Source: JAVVHH01 sp965276815
Lineage (GTDB): Bacteria > Pseudomonadota > Alphaproteobacteria > Acetobacterales > Acetobacteraceae
Direction: 5' to 3'
DNA length: 64,000 nucleotides
NCBI GenBank assembly: GCA_965276815.1
Contig: CBDIBE010000009.1
Span: forward strand, 248,001-312,000
The notes under the pieces were generated by a model that had not been told where the DNA came from, ran no database searches, and was given only the letters and a program-made list of their open reading frames with translations. This document shows positions 26,480 to 35,491 of the stretch, piece by piece (the first letter of the stretch is position 1; each line of letters begins with the position of its first letter). The position numbers were made by a program, and so were the translations under genes.

Positions 26480-27213
26480 TCCGCCATAGTGTCGGAAAGG
26501 CCTAGCATTTACAGTGGCTAATGAATGGCTTGGTCCCGTGTCCCAATCTCGGTCCCAATCGAACCCCAAAGCTGCGCCGCGAGCTGGCCTTTTTCGAGCG
26601 GCTGATCTAGCAGCGCTTTTTGGTCGAAAGCAAGCCAACGGCCGCGGGAACGAGACCCACGCATTCAACAACATTTGTCTGCTCCTCGATCGCGTCATCA
26701 CGAGCTTCACGATCGGTCTGCTTTGTTAATATGCTGTGAAGCCACCTGCGTTGGACCGCGGCAGGTTGACCGGCCTTGCCTGCGATTTCTCCGCATGCCG
26801 GTTTTACTTTCCGACAGCTCTGACACGGCGCTGGAGAGACCTCCATGCACCGTAAGTGGCTGAACTGTTTAGGCAGCCTAGACCCACAGTCTAAATTACT
26901 GGTACAGGATCAAATATGAGACGTGTTCTTAGACGAGGACTAAGACTTTCCTGGTTTTAAGCGTCCGTTAACCACTTTCTACTTAGAATGCCCGTCATTG
27001 GCGTTTGGTGGCTCCAAGAACAGGTCCATCTCCGCCGCTCCGCTCACCCGGCGGTCCGAGCGCGAAAGGGGTGAGCACGCTGCACTGGCGCAGCAGACGT
27101 AATCCGTTTGCAGACATGACGGATTGCGGCACCCGGTGGAAGCCCGGTTATCACCCGATTGACGTCACATTCCTGGAAACAGGGCCGTCCCAAAAAGCAG
27201 CTAGCGGCCATTA
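26480..27213. other. Left end of the element, no convincing gene
   Basis: About 730 bases between the left core and the IS630 copy. Open frames here have poor codon patterns and no ribosome sites. Two short words shared with the right end, AGTGGCTAA (26513-26521) and CTCGGTCCCA (26548-26557), may be integrase arm sites. A more AT-rich patch around 26890-26990 could contain a promoter. Confidence 0.4.
26513..26557 (+). promoter_or_regulatory. Candidate integrase arm-site cluster, left
   Basis: AGTGGCTAA and CTCGGTCCCA occur here, preceded by a related TGGTCCCGTGTCCCA. The same two words occur in the right arm at 49730-49738 and 49647-49656. Repeated short words flanking the core on both sides are what tyrosine integrases of the lambda/P4 type bind, but the match is short. 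Confidence 0.35.
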
Positions 27214-28287
27214 AAGCGGGATGAGATTACGCCGAATCGGGCTCGAGGGCTTGGATGAGTTTTTGCTTCCGCGACGCGGGCGATTTTTGATTCAACATGC
27301 TGGCTGGGGGAGGAGGCCAGCATGGATGGGGGCACCATACTCGAAGGATCTGCGCGAGCGGGTGGTCGGCGCGGTCGAGCGCGACGGCAAATCATGCCAC
27401 GAGGCGGCGGCGCAGTTCGGCGTTGGCATCAGCACCGCGATCAATTGGGTCAGACGGCTTCGCCAAACGGGAAGCGTGGCACCCGGCCAGATGGGCGGAC
27501 ACAAGCGTCCCAAACTGTCGGGCCAGCATCGCGAGTGGCTGATCGTGCGCTGCCGCAGCGGCGGCTTCACCTTGCGCGGTCTGGTGGCCGAGCTGGCCGC
27601 CGCGCGGGGGCTGACGGTCGACTATCGCTCGGTGTGGGAGTTCGTGCACGCCGAAGGGCTTAGCTATAAAAAAAAGCGTTCTGGCCAGCGAACAAGACCG
27701 GCCGGAGATCGCGCGTCGCCGGGTGCAGTGGCGACGGTGGCAAACCCGGATTGACCCGAAGCGGCTCGTCTTCATCGACGAAACTTGGACCAAGACGACG
27801 ATGGCCGCCCTGCGCGGCTGGGCAAAACGCGGTGCCCGGCTGCTCGGCAAAGCTCCCTATGGTCACTGGAACACCAAGACCTTCATCGCGGCACTGCGCC
27901 ACGACCGGATCGAGGCGCCATGGCTGCTGGACGGCCCGATCGATGGGCTGAGTTTCCTCACCTACGTCGAGAAAGTTCTGGTGCCAACGCTGCGGCCTGG
28001 CGACGTGGTCATCGCAGACAATCTCAGCAGCCATCGCAGCCCGGCTGTCCGCGCCGCCATCCGCAACGCCGGCGCCAAACTATTCCTGTTGCCGAAATAC
28101 TCGCCCGACCTGAACCCGATCGAGCAGGTGTTCGCAAAACTCAAACACAGGCTGCGCGACGCGGCCGCCCGCACCTACGACGGCCTTTGCCTCGCCATTG
28201 CCGCTGCCCTACAAACCTACACACCACAAGAATGCGCCAACTACCTTAAGAACTCAGGATATGTGCAAACCTAAATTCATCAGGCTC
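27214..28287 (+). mobile_element. IS630-family insertion sequence
   Basis: A 1074-bp element flanked by TA (27212-27213 and 28288-28289), the target duplicated by this family. The imperfect terminal repeats are AAGCGGGATGAGATTACG on the left and the complement of the right end, GAGCCTGATGAATTTAGG. It contains one transposase split by a frameshift. Inserted in a gene-poor part of the larger element. Confidence 0.85.
27326..28274 (+). CDS. IS630-family transposase in two overlapping frames
   Basis: The first frame (27326-27754) encodes the helix-turn-helix part, with YSKDLRERVVGAVE and GVGISTAINWVRRL. The second frame (open before 27723, to 28274) encodes the DDE core: VFIDETWTKT, VVIADNLSSH and YSPDLNPIEQVFAKLK. 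The switch occurs at a run of eight A at 27668-27675 and needs a +1 (or -2) shift; continuing in the second frame gives SVLASEQDRPE, as in intact relatives. A slippery A run suggests programmed frameshifting or transcriptional slippage, but a simple indel cannot be excluded. Confidence 0.85.
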
Positions 28288-28305
28288 TAAGGACTGCCCC
28301 AATGG

Positions 28306-28488
28306 TCATGGTTCGTCCATGATGCGTCGCCACGCCGCCTCGCCGACCACCTCGCGTGCCTGCGCTACTGCCGGCACCTGGTCACCGATCCGCTCGCCAA
28401 ATTTGTCGTAGCAGCCGACGGCGTCAACGTGGTCGAGCAGGACGGCCAGGGCGGCCTCGAGCTGGGCGATGCGATCGGGTTCGGTCAT
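28306..28488 (-). CDS. Small hypothetical protein
   Basis: A 60-residue acidic protein with a good ribosome site (GAGGTGAG) just before its ATG. It starts MTEPDRIAQLEAALAVLLD, which would form an amphipathic helix or short coiled coil, and continues with VPAVAQAREVVGEAAWRRIM. No family recognised. It lies between the IS630 and the DUF3761 gene and is probably element cargo. Confidence 0.55.
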   Translation of the reverse strand: MTEPDRIAQLEAALAVLLDHVDAVGCYDKFGERIGDQVPAVAQAREVVGEAAWRRIMDEP

Positions 28489-28555
28489 GGCTCACCTCAT
28501 CTCGACCAAGCCTAAACAGCACGAAGGACCTGCCCACACTTGCGTAAGGCTGTGG

Positions 28556-28816
28556 TTATCTCCAGCCCGCAACGCCGCCGTGCCCAGAACACGTCCCCTG
28601 ATGGTGATGCGAGTAGCTAGACGTGCCATCGCGGCAAGCTGCAGTGGCGCGGCCGTATGCTGGATTTGCTGCCCTTGTCGGACCATGCACGAGCGAGCCA
28701 TCCGTCGAGCGATAGAAGCCGTGGCTTGATGAGCCGTACGGCGACGATCGGGCGAAGGCCGGAACCGTTGCAGCTGCCGACAGCGCGAGCATCAACGTAA
28801 CAGCGATAAGTTTCAT
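28556..28816 (-). CDS. DUF3761 family secreted small protein
   Basis: An 86-residue protein with a clear signal peptide (MKLIAVTLMLALSAAATVPAFA) and a C-terminal CRDGTSSYSHHHQGTCSGHG, the two-cysteine motif of the DUF3761 family of exported bacterial proteins. Start at 28816 fits the signal peptide; an ATG at 28900 would add 28 non-matching residues. The upstream region is cut 34 bp away by the IS256 element, which may alter its expression. Function unknown. Confidence 0.75.
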   Translation of the reverse strand: MKLIAVTLMLALSAAATVPAFARSSPYGSSSHGFYRSTDGSLVHGPTRAANPAYGRATAACRDGTSSYSHHHQGTCSGHGGVAGWR

Positions 28817-28849
28817 CCGCCTTCCCTTCCGGCGCTTGACACACCGAAG

Positions 28850-30231
28850 GGTCACGTCCGTCAAGGTGGTGGAAATTGCGGTGTAGATTGGGGTGGCCAT
28901 GGATCAGGCTGCGACGGTGGAAATCTGGGTCGGCAGGCTCTCGATTAGCGGCGGTGTGATTTCGGCCATCACCTCGGTCTGCATGTAGCGGTGCTGCAGC
29001 TGCCATTCGTCGTTGGCTTCGAGCAGCACGGCGCCGATCAGCCGGATGATGGCACCCTCGTTCGGAAATATGCCGACGACATCGGCGCGGCGCTTGACCT
29101 CTTTGTTGAGTCGTTCGAGTGGGTTCGTTGAATGAAGCTTGGTACGATGCTGGACGGGAAAGTCCATGTGCGCCAGCACGTCGGCCTCGCTGTCGTCAAT
29201 AAACGCGCCGAGTTTGGGCCACTTGCTCCTGAGCTGGTCGGCGACGTGGCGCAAAGTCTGACTGGCGCTTGGGCGGTCGGGTTGGATGAACGCTTGGCGT
29301 AAAGCGGCCGAGACCATGTTCTGCTGGCCTTTCGGCACGTAGGCCTGGGCATTGCGCATCCAGTGAACGCGACACCTTTGCCACGTTGAGCCCATCACCC
29401 GGCGGATCGCCGCCTTGAGCCCCTCATGCGCGTCGGAGATCACCAGCTTGGTGCCGTGCAGGCCGCGGCGGACCAGGTTCTTGAGGAACGTCGACCAGAA
29501 CGTCTCCGCTTCCGATGGCCCGATGTGCAGGCCGACGATCTCGCGCTTGCCGTCTGTGTTTACTGCAACCGCAATTATCGCGGCCACACTGGTGATGCGC
29601 CCGCCCTCGCGCTGCTTGAGGTAGGTCGCATCCAGCCAGAGATACGGCCAGTCGCCGACGAGAGGGCGGTCGAGAAAGGCATTCACCCGGTCGTCGATGT
29701 CCTTGCACAGCTTGCTCACCGTGCTCTTGCTGATGCCAGCAAGCCCCAGCGCCTGCACCAAGTCGTCGACGCGCCGGGTCGACACGCCGCTGATCCAGGC
29801 TTCCTGGATCACAGCCACCAGGGCCTTCTCCGACGTCCGGCGCGGCTCCAGGAACGGCGGGAAGTAGCTGCCCTGACGCAGCTTGGGGATCCGCAGCTGC
29901 AGGCTGCCCAAGCGCGTGTCCAGCGTCCGGTCCCGATAGCCATTCCGGTAGGTCGTGCGCTCGCCGCTGCGCTCATGGCGTCCGGCGCCGATCACGCTGT
30001 CCACGTCCGTCTCCATCAGCAGCTGCACCACGGCCTCCGCCACGCTGCGCAGGAAGTCGCCATCTCCGGCTTTGGCCAACAGCTCGGCCAATGGCAAACT
30101 ACTCTCGGTCATCGGGTCCTCATCGGTTCAGGTTGAAGTCTCGCAACTCCACCTTACCCAGCCGATCCGATGGCCACCTCCGCCTACATCGCCAACGTCA
30201 GCAAATTTCCACCACGTCCCCGGACGCTACC
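28850..30231 (-). mobile_element. IS256-family insertion sequence
   Basis: A 1382-bp element. The ends match as inverted repeats: GGTCACGTCCG...GTGGTGGAAATT on the left against GGTAGCGTCCG...GTGGTGGAAATT from the right end. It is flanked by an 8-bp direct repeat CACCGAAG at 28842-28849 and 30232-30239, the target duplication expected for IS256. Its transposase is intact. Confidence 0.93.
28904..30112 (-). CDS. IS256-family transposase
   Basis: A 402-residue mutator-type transposase. The DDE residues are in YLWLDATYLK, LVISDAHEGL and STNPLERLNKEVKRR; the GERTTYRNGYRDRTLDTRLG block near residue 50 is also typical. Length is normal for the family and no stop interrupts it, so the element should be able to move. 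Confidence 0.95.
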   Translation of the reverse strand: MTESSLPLAELLAKAGDGDFLRSVAEAVVQLLMETDVDSVIGAGRHERSGERTTYRNGYRDRTLDTRLGSLQLRIPKLRQGSYFPPFLEPRRTSEKALVAVIQEAWISGVSTRRVDDLVQALGLAGISKSTVSKLCKDIDDRVNAFLDRPLVGDWPYLWLDATYLKQREGGRITSVAAIIAVAVNTDGKREIVGLHIGPSEAETFWSTFLKNLVRRGLHGTKLVISDAHEGLKAAIRRVMGSTWQRCRVHWMRNAQAYVPKGQQNMVSAALRQAFIQPDRPSASQTLRHVADQLRSKWPKLGAFIDDSEADVLAHMDFPVQHRTKLHSTNPLERLNKEVKRRADVVGIFPNEGAIIRLIGAVLLEANDEWQLQHRYMQTEVMAEITPPLIESLPTQISTVAA

Positions 30232-30259
30232 CACCGAAGTCTCGGACGTGCGTGCCCGA

Positions 30260-30418
30260 TTAGGCCGGGAGCTTGTCTTCCAGCATCTTGTAGAGCCGCT
30301 GGATCAGCTCAATACACCGTTCCTCATCTCCCTCAGCCTGGGCGATATCGGCTTGACGCGCCAACGCGCGATACGAGTAGTGCTGTCTGGACGCGTCGAA
30401 ACTCGTGCGATCAGGCAT
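30260..30418 (-). CDS. Small hypothetical protein
   Basis: A 52-residue protein, MPDRTSFDASRQHYSYRALA at the start and ERCIELIQRLYKMLEDKL at the end, predicted all-helical. ATG at 30418 has a GTGGAG ribosome site seven bases upstream. No family recognised. The open frame extends upstream to 30484 without sense. Lies directly after the IS256 copy. Confidence 0.5.
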   Translation of the reverse strand: MPDRTSFDASRQHYSYRALARQADIAQAEGDEERCIELIQRLYKMLEDKLPA

Positions 30419-30781
30419 CTTGACACTCCACAGTGACCTTCTGTCCCCTGGAGGTTTCTGACATACCCCCAGAGTTATGCACAATAGTGGTTTATCTTAA
30501 TGGCTGGAATGCTTTAACGAACGGTTGATGCGCAATCGGGTTGTCCCCGTTTGTGAGACGCGCGCATCTCGATAGCAACGGGGCGAATCGCATATTACTC
30601 GGTAGCTTGTCGGCGAAACTTCCCCTGTTAGTTGAGATAGTAACCTAAATACAACGCGACGAAACTTTCATATTCGCGCGTGAGATGAGCGTAAGTGCAT
30701 GCCTGGAGTTTGTACAATTATTGCAGCCCCGTCCAAAAATGCGTAAGAGCATCATCGTATGTTCTATCTTCTGGAGATGGC
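30419..30781. other. Intergenic region, AT-richer than surroundings
   Basis: About 360 bases between two divergently placed small genes. The sequence is noticeably richer in A and T than the EPS locus and includes GTTAGTTGAGATAGTAACC-like stretches and TTGTACAATTATTGCAG just before the regulator gene. Promoters for both flanking genes probably lie here, but no operator repeat stands out. Confidence 0.35.
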
Positions 30782-31015
30782 ATGGATCGGGAATTCCCTG
30801 TTTCGGAAATAGCCGCAAGGATGGGTGAACGTATACGGGCTCGCCGGCTAGAGATGCAGTTGCGGCTGGAGGATCTGGCAAGCTTCATAAGAACGTCTGA
30901 GTCTGACGTGCAAGCGATCGAGGCAGGCCAAAAAACTCTCACAGCCCGCCAACTCTATGAGCTCTGCCCCTTACTCGAGGTAACTCCAAGTTGGTTTTTC
31001 GATGGTTTATCGTGA
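30782..31015 (+). CDS. Cro/C1-type (XRE) helix-turn-helix regulator
   Basis: A 77-residue DNA-binding protein. Residues about 12-66 form an XRE domain: MGERIRARRLEMQLRLEDLA, then SESDVQAIEAGQKTL (recognition helix region) and the closing LLEVTPSWFFDGL. ATG at 30782 is preceded by TGGAG. It stands alone between the IS256 copy and small cargo genes; targets unknown. Confidence 0.8.
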   Translation: MDREFPVSEIAARMGERIRARRLEMQLRLEDLASFIRTSESDVQAIEAGQKTLTARQLYELCPLLEVTPSWFFDGLS

Positions 31016-31446
31016 ATAAATGCCGGTCTCTCCCGGCTGCCACGGCTGATGCTTGCGCCTTGTGCGGACCACGAGCGCCGTTCCCCTGCATCTTGCGGGT
31101 TCAGTGATTTGGGCGGGGCAACCGAGCCTATACCCCTGATATGTGGGCGTAAGCCGAATAGAATGATGCGACGCAGAGTTTAACATCTGATTAGCACTCA
31201 GAACGCCAACCCAACCCCGGCGCAACTTTAAGCGCCTACCGCACAATACGACCGATCATGCATTCAACACGCAGGCGATCCCAAGGGTGACCACCTAGCC
31301 GGATCTGCTTTGCCCCAACCCGGCTTAACCCGAAATTAACTCGACCGTAATAGCAGCAGCAAGGAAGACAGCGGCGGTCCGTGCCGTTCACGTTCGGCGA
31401 GACGCACGTCCCGCTTCCATTCGAAACCGCTCACCCGGAGTAAAAG
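31016..31446. other. Intergenic region without recognised feature
   Basis: About 430 bases before the His-rich secreted protein gene. No open frame with coding character was found on either strand. An AT-richer stretch near 31330-31350 may hold the promoter of the next gene. No hairpin followed by T residues was seen. Confidence 0.35.
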
Positions 31447-31713
31447 ATGCACAAGAGTTTGACCGGCCTGATCGGCGCCATGAGTGTGCTGATTTCCGTT
31501 GCTCCAGCGGCATACGCCCTGCCTGCCTCGCAGGCTCCGGCCGTAAACATCGCCAACAGCGGGTCGGCCCTGGAGCCGGCCGAACTCGTCATCGCGCCGC
31601 GCCCCGATCACAACTATCACCGCGATTATCATCGGCCCGTTTATCACCGCGACTACCATCACGCCGATCACAACGATCACCACAACCACGGCCCAGCGAT
31701 CATCATTCGATAG
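31447..31713 (+). CDS. Small exported histidine-rich protein
   Basis: An 88-residue protein with an N-terminal signal peptide (LIGAMSVLISVAPAAYALPA) and a C-terminal tail with ten histidines in 29 residues, including the repeated YHRDYH unit. A GGAG ribosome site precedes the ATG. The tail could bind Zn, Ni or Cu in the periplasm, but no named family is recognised. Unusual cargo for a phage-like element. Confidence 0.65.
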   Translation: MHKSLTGLIGAMSVLISVAPAAYALPASQAPAVNIANSGSALEPAELVIAPRPDHNYHRDYHRPVYHRDYHHADHNDHHNHGPAIIIR

Positions 31714-31750
31714 CCTCATCGCGTCGGCTCAACCCGTGGAGAGTGGCGAA

Positions 31751-32032
31751 ATGGTCACAGCTCACGAATATGCTAGAATTGCCACGAAGATGGCCAACGA
31801 TGCCGTGTCTCCCGAAGAGGCGCGCAGCAACGGAGCTGCACTTGGGCAATTGATCAGTGCCAAGCTCGAGCGAGCGACGTCAGCGCAACCCTACAAGACG
31901 TTTCGCGCCGTGGTCGAGATTGCGTTCCTAGCACTCGCCGTTAGCGACAACGCCAACCTGAACGAAGTCGTGTATGGCGCGCTCGAAGGCCTTGGGATTT
32001 CAGCCGACAGCTTGCCACCGATCCAGCCGTGA
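31751..32032 (+). CDS. Hypothetical protein
   Basis: A 93-residue soluble protein beginning MVTAHEYARIATKMANDAVS, mostly helical, ending in ALEGLGISADSLPPIQP. ATG at 31751 is preceded by GTGGAG at good distance; a GTG at 31736 would add five residues. Convergent with the tape-measure gene (16-bp gap). No family recognised. Confidence 0.55.
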   Translation: MVTAHEYARIATKMANDAVSPEEARSNGAALGQLISAKLERATSAQPYKTFRAVVEIAFLALAVSDNANLNEVVYGALEGLGISADSLPPIQP

Positions 32033-32048
32033 TTTTGGATGCAGCCCA

Positions 32049-34259
32049 CTAGAAGCTGAGCCCAGGCGCCCCATCGAATGCTCCAGCATCCGGCATAGCC
32101 CGGCGGACCCGGATAGTGCCGAGCTCGACCCCGTTGCCCTGGGTTGCGGCGGTTAGCCGCGTGTTGGCCGGCGCGTTGTCGTGGGTGATCTCGACCCTTA
32201 CCGTGCTGGAGCCGTTGTCGACCGGTTGAGCCGGGGCCGCCGGAGCCGCGGCTGGAGCGGCCAGCAGGGCTGGCAAACGTGAGGATGATCCTCCGCTTGT
32301 AGGTTCTGAGCTTGATGCCGCAGGCGGCGGCCCAAATGCCGGAGACGCGCCTTGAGGCAGTCGGCCACCACGGGACAGGTCGGGCGGTTCGGCAGGCGCG
32401 CTGGACGATGGAGAGCCATATCCGGACGGTACCGAGCCTGGGCTTGGCGACGGGTGATAGGCACCTTGCGGGTTAGCCGGATTGATCAGTCCAGCCGCGC
32501 CTTGGGCAGGAGAAACGGGTGCTGTTGGTAGGCGTGGCGCTACTGTCGGTGGGCCGTTGGACGGCGCAGCAAACGACCACTGCTGATCCCACCGCTGCGC
32601 CAGCCCGCCACGAGAGGCAGCTTCAGCGTCAGCATCTCTCGGGCGCTCATAGTAGCGCGACACAATTGACCCAGCCTCGGGTGCGCTGCGAGCGTTTCGT
32701 AAGGCGTTGCCCGCCCCGCTCTCAGTGTGGCGCAATTCCCAATCGATTGCCCGGATCTGATCATCGAAACTTGAGCCAACCACTGGCACGCCCATACCTC
32801 GGGCTATCGCGGCGCGCCGATCGGCGTGCCATTGCGCTAAACCGTAAGCCGCGCCGCTATCGCCGATCCTTGTAGGATCGAACCCGGATTCCTGCTGGAT
32901 GTTGGCGACGATGCCGGCCGCGGCATCCTTCGACCATCCCATCCCGACCAGCATATCGCGCGCATGCGCTGCTCTTGTTTGCTGCTCGGCGCCGCTGGGC
33001 AATGGCGCATTCGTCCCCATGATCGTGCCCGATCCAACCCGCTCACGCGGCGTCGCGTAGTCGTATGATCCGGGTTGCGTTGCGGTCTGTGCGGCCCATT
33101 TTGGGCTGCCGTAGCCCATAGAATCGAGCCACTCGTCGAACTTGAGGCCTGGAAGCTGAACGATCCGCTTTACTTCGCCCAGCGTGTCCAGCACATGATT
33201 GATGCGCTTGCCGAAATCGTCAGCTTCGGATGCAGCTTCAGAGAGAAAGTGCCCCACACTTTCAACGCCGTGGCCGACTTTTCCCCAGTCAATGCCCTCG
33301 ATGGCGTGCCCCAAATGGGTGAACGTCTCGGCGATGTCGGTTTGGTGGCGATCCACGAAGTTCGATAGCTGGAGGAGCATCGGCGTTAGGGCCGGTTCGA
33401 GCGCGCTCATGATCGACATGCCGAGGCGGTCTGTCACGATCCCCATGCGCCCCATTGCGCCGGTAAACCGCTCTGAGGCGCGCAGATAGGTGGGCCAGTC
33501 TCCGTACAGCAGCTCCACCTGCTTACGGAGGTCGGCGAGGCCGTCCGAGCCGCGTATCAACAGCGGCAGCACGTCGGCGGACAGGCCAATATTCTGCAGC
33601 ATGGTCACCGCAGCGCGCGGATCGGACTTCGCTATTTCCCGAATATGGTCTGCGATCTTCGGCAACACCTCTTCGGCTCGCGCGGCGCCTCCAGCGATGC
33701 CCTGGAGGCCTATGCCGAACTGCAGGAACGTGGACATCGCCCGTGGATCTTTGCCGTAATAAGCATCGGCAATCGTCTTGTTCAGGCCGATCATCGCCTG
33801 ATCAGCAGCGCCCGCATCCAGGCCCACGAGCCGCGCTGCTCCGCGCATGCTATCCATGCGGGCGGCGGTCGTCCCGGCTAGGCGCGCGGTGTTTTCAAGC
33901 GAAACGCCGCCTCTGGCGAACCGGTCCATCAGCTCGCCGATGCCGCCGACCGCGCCGATACCGGCGACAGCGCCCATACCCGGAATCAAGCCCGAGACGG
34001 ATGCTACGGTCCCAAGGCCAGGAATACCCCCACGCATCGCCAGCCGTAGATGCGTGGAAACATGGCGATCAAGGTCATCGAGCCCGCGGCGCATCGCGCC
34101 GGTATTGAGCGCCGGTAACTGAAACCCGCTACCGATCCGCTTGCTGGCCGCATCTGCTGCGCGAGAGGTGGTCGCCAGATCTTTGCGCATCTTGGCCAGC
34201 TGCGCAGAATATTGGTCGACCGCGCTGATCTGGACTTTGATTTGCGGGCTAGCTGCCAT
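32049..34259 (-). CDS. Phage tail tape-measure-like protein with lysozyme domain
   Basis: A 736-residue protein. Residues 1-390 look like a tail tape-measure protein: an N-terminal helical part (KVQISAVDQYSAQLAKMRKD), Gly/Ala-rich hydrophobic stretches at 80-110 and helical segments. Residues about 430-550 match a phage tail lysozyme domain (GWSKDAAAGIVANIQQESGF, catalytic Glu457; YGLAQWHADRR). Residues 560-690 are a Pro/Ser/Ala-rich linker, then a short terminal domain. It is short for a tape measure, implying a short tail, or a peptidoglycan-cutting tail hub. Confidence 0.75.
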   Translation of the reverse strand: MAASPQIKVQISAVDQYSAQLAKMRKDLATTSRAADAASKRIGSGFQLPALNTGAMRRGLDDLDRHVSTHLRLAMRGGIPGLGTVASVSGLIPGMGAVAGIGAVGGIGELMDRFARGGVSLENTARLAGTTAARMDSMRGAARLVGLDAGAADQAMIGLNKTIADAYYGKDPRAMSTFLQFGIGLQGIAGGAARAEEVLPKIADHIREIAKSDPRAAVTMLQNIGLSADVLPLLIRGSDGLADLRKQVELLYGDWPTYLRASERFTGAMGRMGIVTDRLGMSIMSALEPALTPMLLQLSNFVDRHQTDIAETFTHLGHAIEGIDWGKVGHGVESVGHFLSEAASEADDFGKRINHVLDTLGEVKRIVQLPGLKFDEWLDSMGYGSPKWAAQTATQPGSYDYATPRERVGSGTIMGTNAPLPSGAEQQTRAAHARDMLVGMGWSKDAAAGIVANIQQESGFDPTRIGDSGAAYGLAQWHADRRAAIARGMGVPVVGSSFDDQIRAIDWELRHTESGAGNALRNARSAPEAGSIVSRYYERPRDADAEAASRGGLAQRWDQQWSFAAPSNGPPTVAPRLPTAPVSPAQGAAGLINPANPQGAYHPSPSPGSVPSGYGSPSSSAPAEPPDLSRGGRLPQGASPAFGPPPAASSSEPTSGGSSSRLPALLAAPAAAPAAPAQPVDNGSSTVRVEITHDNAPANTRLTAATQGNGVELGTIRVRRAMPDAGAFDGAPGLSF

Positions 34260-34280
34260 GTCGTGCTTCCCGATACCTGA

Positions 34281-34586
34281 TCAATGTAGGGCGTTTTGCG
34301 GCTGCATCTCGATGAGGGCGCGAACAGCGCGGGCCATGCCGGACGCTGCCGTCATCGCGGATAGCCACACGCCGATTTCCAATTCGAGGCGGCCGAGGGC
34401 TTCAAGCTGTTCGACCAAATCTTGCAGCTCCTGTGCTTCAGCCGCCGCCGTTACCACCGTCTCGACCGGCTCGATGCGTGGACTGATCAGTAGAGCTGCG
34501 ATCTTGGCGCGGACTGCTACCTTTCCCTCATCGATAGCTTGCAGCAGAGGCGCCGCAGCAGCGGCGCAGCTGTCTTCCGACGTCAC
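34281..34586 (-). CDS. Small protein before tape measure, possible tail assembly chaperone
   Basis: A 101-residue helical protein. GTG at 34586 overlaps the stop of the preceding gene (GTGA), which fixes the start. It includes LLQAIDEGKVAVRAKIAALL and a predicted coiled-coil part near residues 50-75. Its place immediately before the tape-measure gene is where tail assembly chaperones sit, but no motif proves this. Confidence 0.5.
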   Translation of the reverse strand: MTSEDSCAAAAAPLLQAIDEGKVAVRAKIAALLISPRIEPVETVVTAAAEAQELQDLVEQLEALGRLELEIGVWLSAMTAASGMARAVRALIEMQPQNALH

Positions 34587-34813
34587 GCCGGGCCGTAACA
34601 CTGCACCACGCCGGCCGACGTGACTGCACCGCCGGTCACGTCTATGCGCGCGACATTGGCATTCGGCAATAAGCAAAACCCGTTCTCAATCAGGTAAGTC
34701 GCGTCCGTATCCGAAACGACAACGGTCCCGCCAGGCCCAACGCCCGGCAGTGGTGACACTGGCCCGGGGCCGGGAGACACCGATTTTCCAGGGGCGACAA
34801 TCAGCGTTTGCAT
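34583..34813 (-). CDS. Hypothetical element protein
   Basis: A 76-residue protein: a Gly/Pro-rich start (APGKSVSPGPGPVSPLPGVG) and a compact C-terminus with DTDATYLIENGFCLL. Overlaps the following gene by 4 bp and lies 9 bp after the preceding stop. Small proteins with such a layout occur between head and tail genes in phages; function unknown. Confidence 0.55.
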   Translation of the reverse strand: MQTLIVAPGKSVSPGPGPVSPLPGVGPGGTVVVSDTDATYLIENGFCLLPNANVARIDVTGGAVTSAGVVQCYGPA

Positions 34814-34822
34814 GTCTGTTTC

Positions 34823-35491
34823 CTAGACGTAACGCGGAGTGGCGGGCTTGAAGTCCGGGTGCGGTTCACCAGGCGGCCAGGCGATCGCCAATCCCGGTTC
34901 CGGGTTGGGTAAGCGGACCATTCTCGCAAACGACGTCGGCATGCTGCGCGGATGGCCCTCGCTCGTGTGCGCCAGGGGCATCTCCGACAGGATGCCGGCC
35001 GCGCGCGCTGCAGCGATGGCTTCGCGCTCAAGTTCCAGCCCAGCCGCGATCGCTCGCGCGTGTCGGCCGTAATCTTTCCGGACCCACTCGGCGAAGCGCG
35101 CGATCGCCGGCCGCGCCGCCTCGATCAGCGCCGCTTTCGCGGCGGCAGCTCGGCCCTCGTGGACCTGGGCCGCCTCAAGCTTGCCCGGCAACACTGCGGA
35201 CAGCGCGTCGACCCGTTCGGACCACGTCTTGGCTTTCAGGATCTTCGCGTCGCTCAAGGCCAAGCTCGTCGCAGTCCCGTGCAGCAGCGACCGCTCACGT
35301 TCACCCTGCAGCCAATCGAGCCGATGCGCGCTCTCTACCTGCGCCGTTTTCACCCGTCCGATTGCCGCGGCGATATCGCTTGCGTCCTGCCCATCCGGCT
35401 GAAGACGGTGCCACGCCGCTTCGGACATCGGATCTGTCGGCTCCGGCGCGACCGAGACGAATTGCTGCGTGACGAAACCGATGTCGCTCAT
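34823..35491 (-). CDS. Hypothetical element protein
   Basis: A 222-residue, mostly helical protein with a long Ala-rich middle (residues about 40-170) that may be a coiled coil, and a C-terminal PNPEPGLAIAWPPGEPHPDF tail. The ATG overlaps the stop of the preceding gene (ATGA). In tail-module position but no recognised family. Confidence 0.6.
   Translation of the reverse strand: MSDIGFVTQQFVSVAPEPTDPMSEAAWHRLQPDGQDASDIAAAIGRVKTAQVESAHRLDWLQGERERSLLHGTATSLALSDAKILKAKTWSERVDALSAVLPGKLEAAQVHEGRAAAAKAALIEAARPAIARFAEWVRKDYGRHARAIAAGLELEREAIAAARAAGILSEMPLAHTSEGHPRSMPTSFARMVRLPNPEPGLAIAWPPGEPHPDFKPATPRYV

Noticed and set aside
26470..26710. Sugar-transferase fragment read as a complete 223-residue gene from 26710
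   Set aside because: Residues before the FKF junction come from element DNA and do not resemble the family; the true N-terminus is at 50848.
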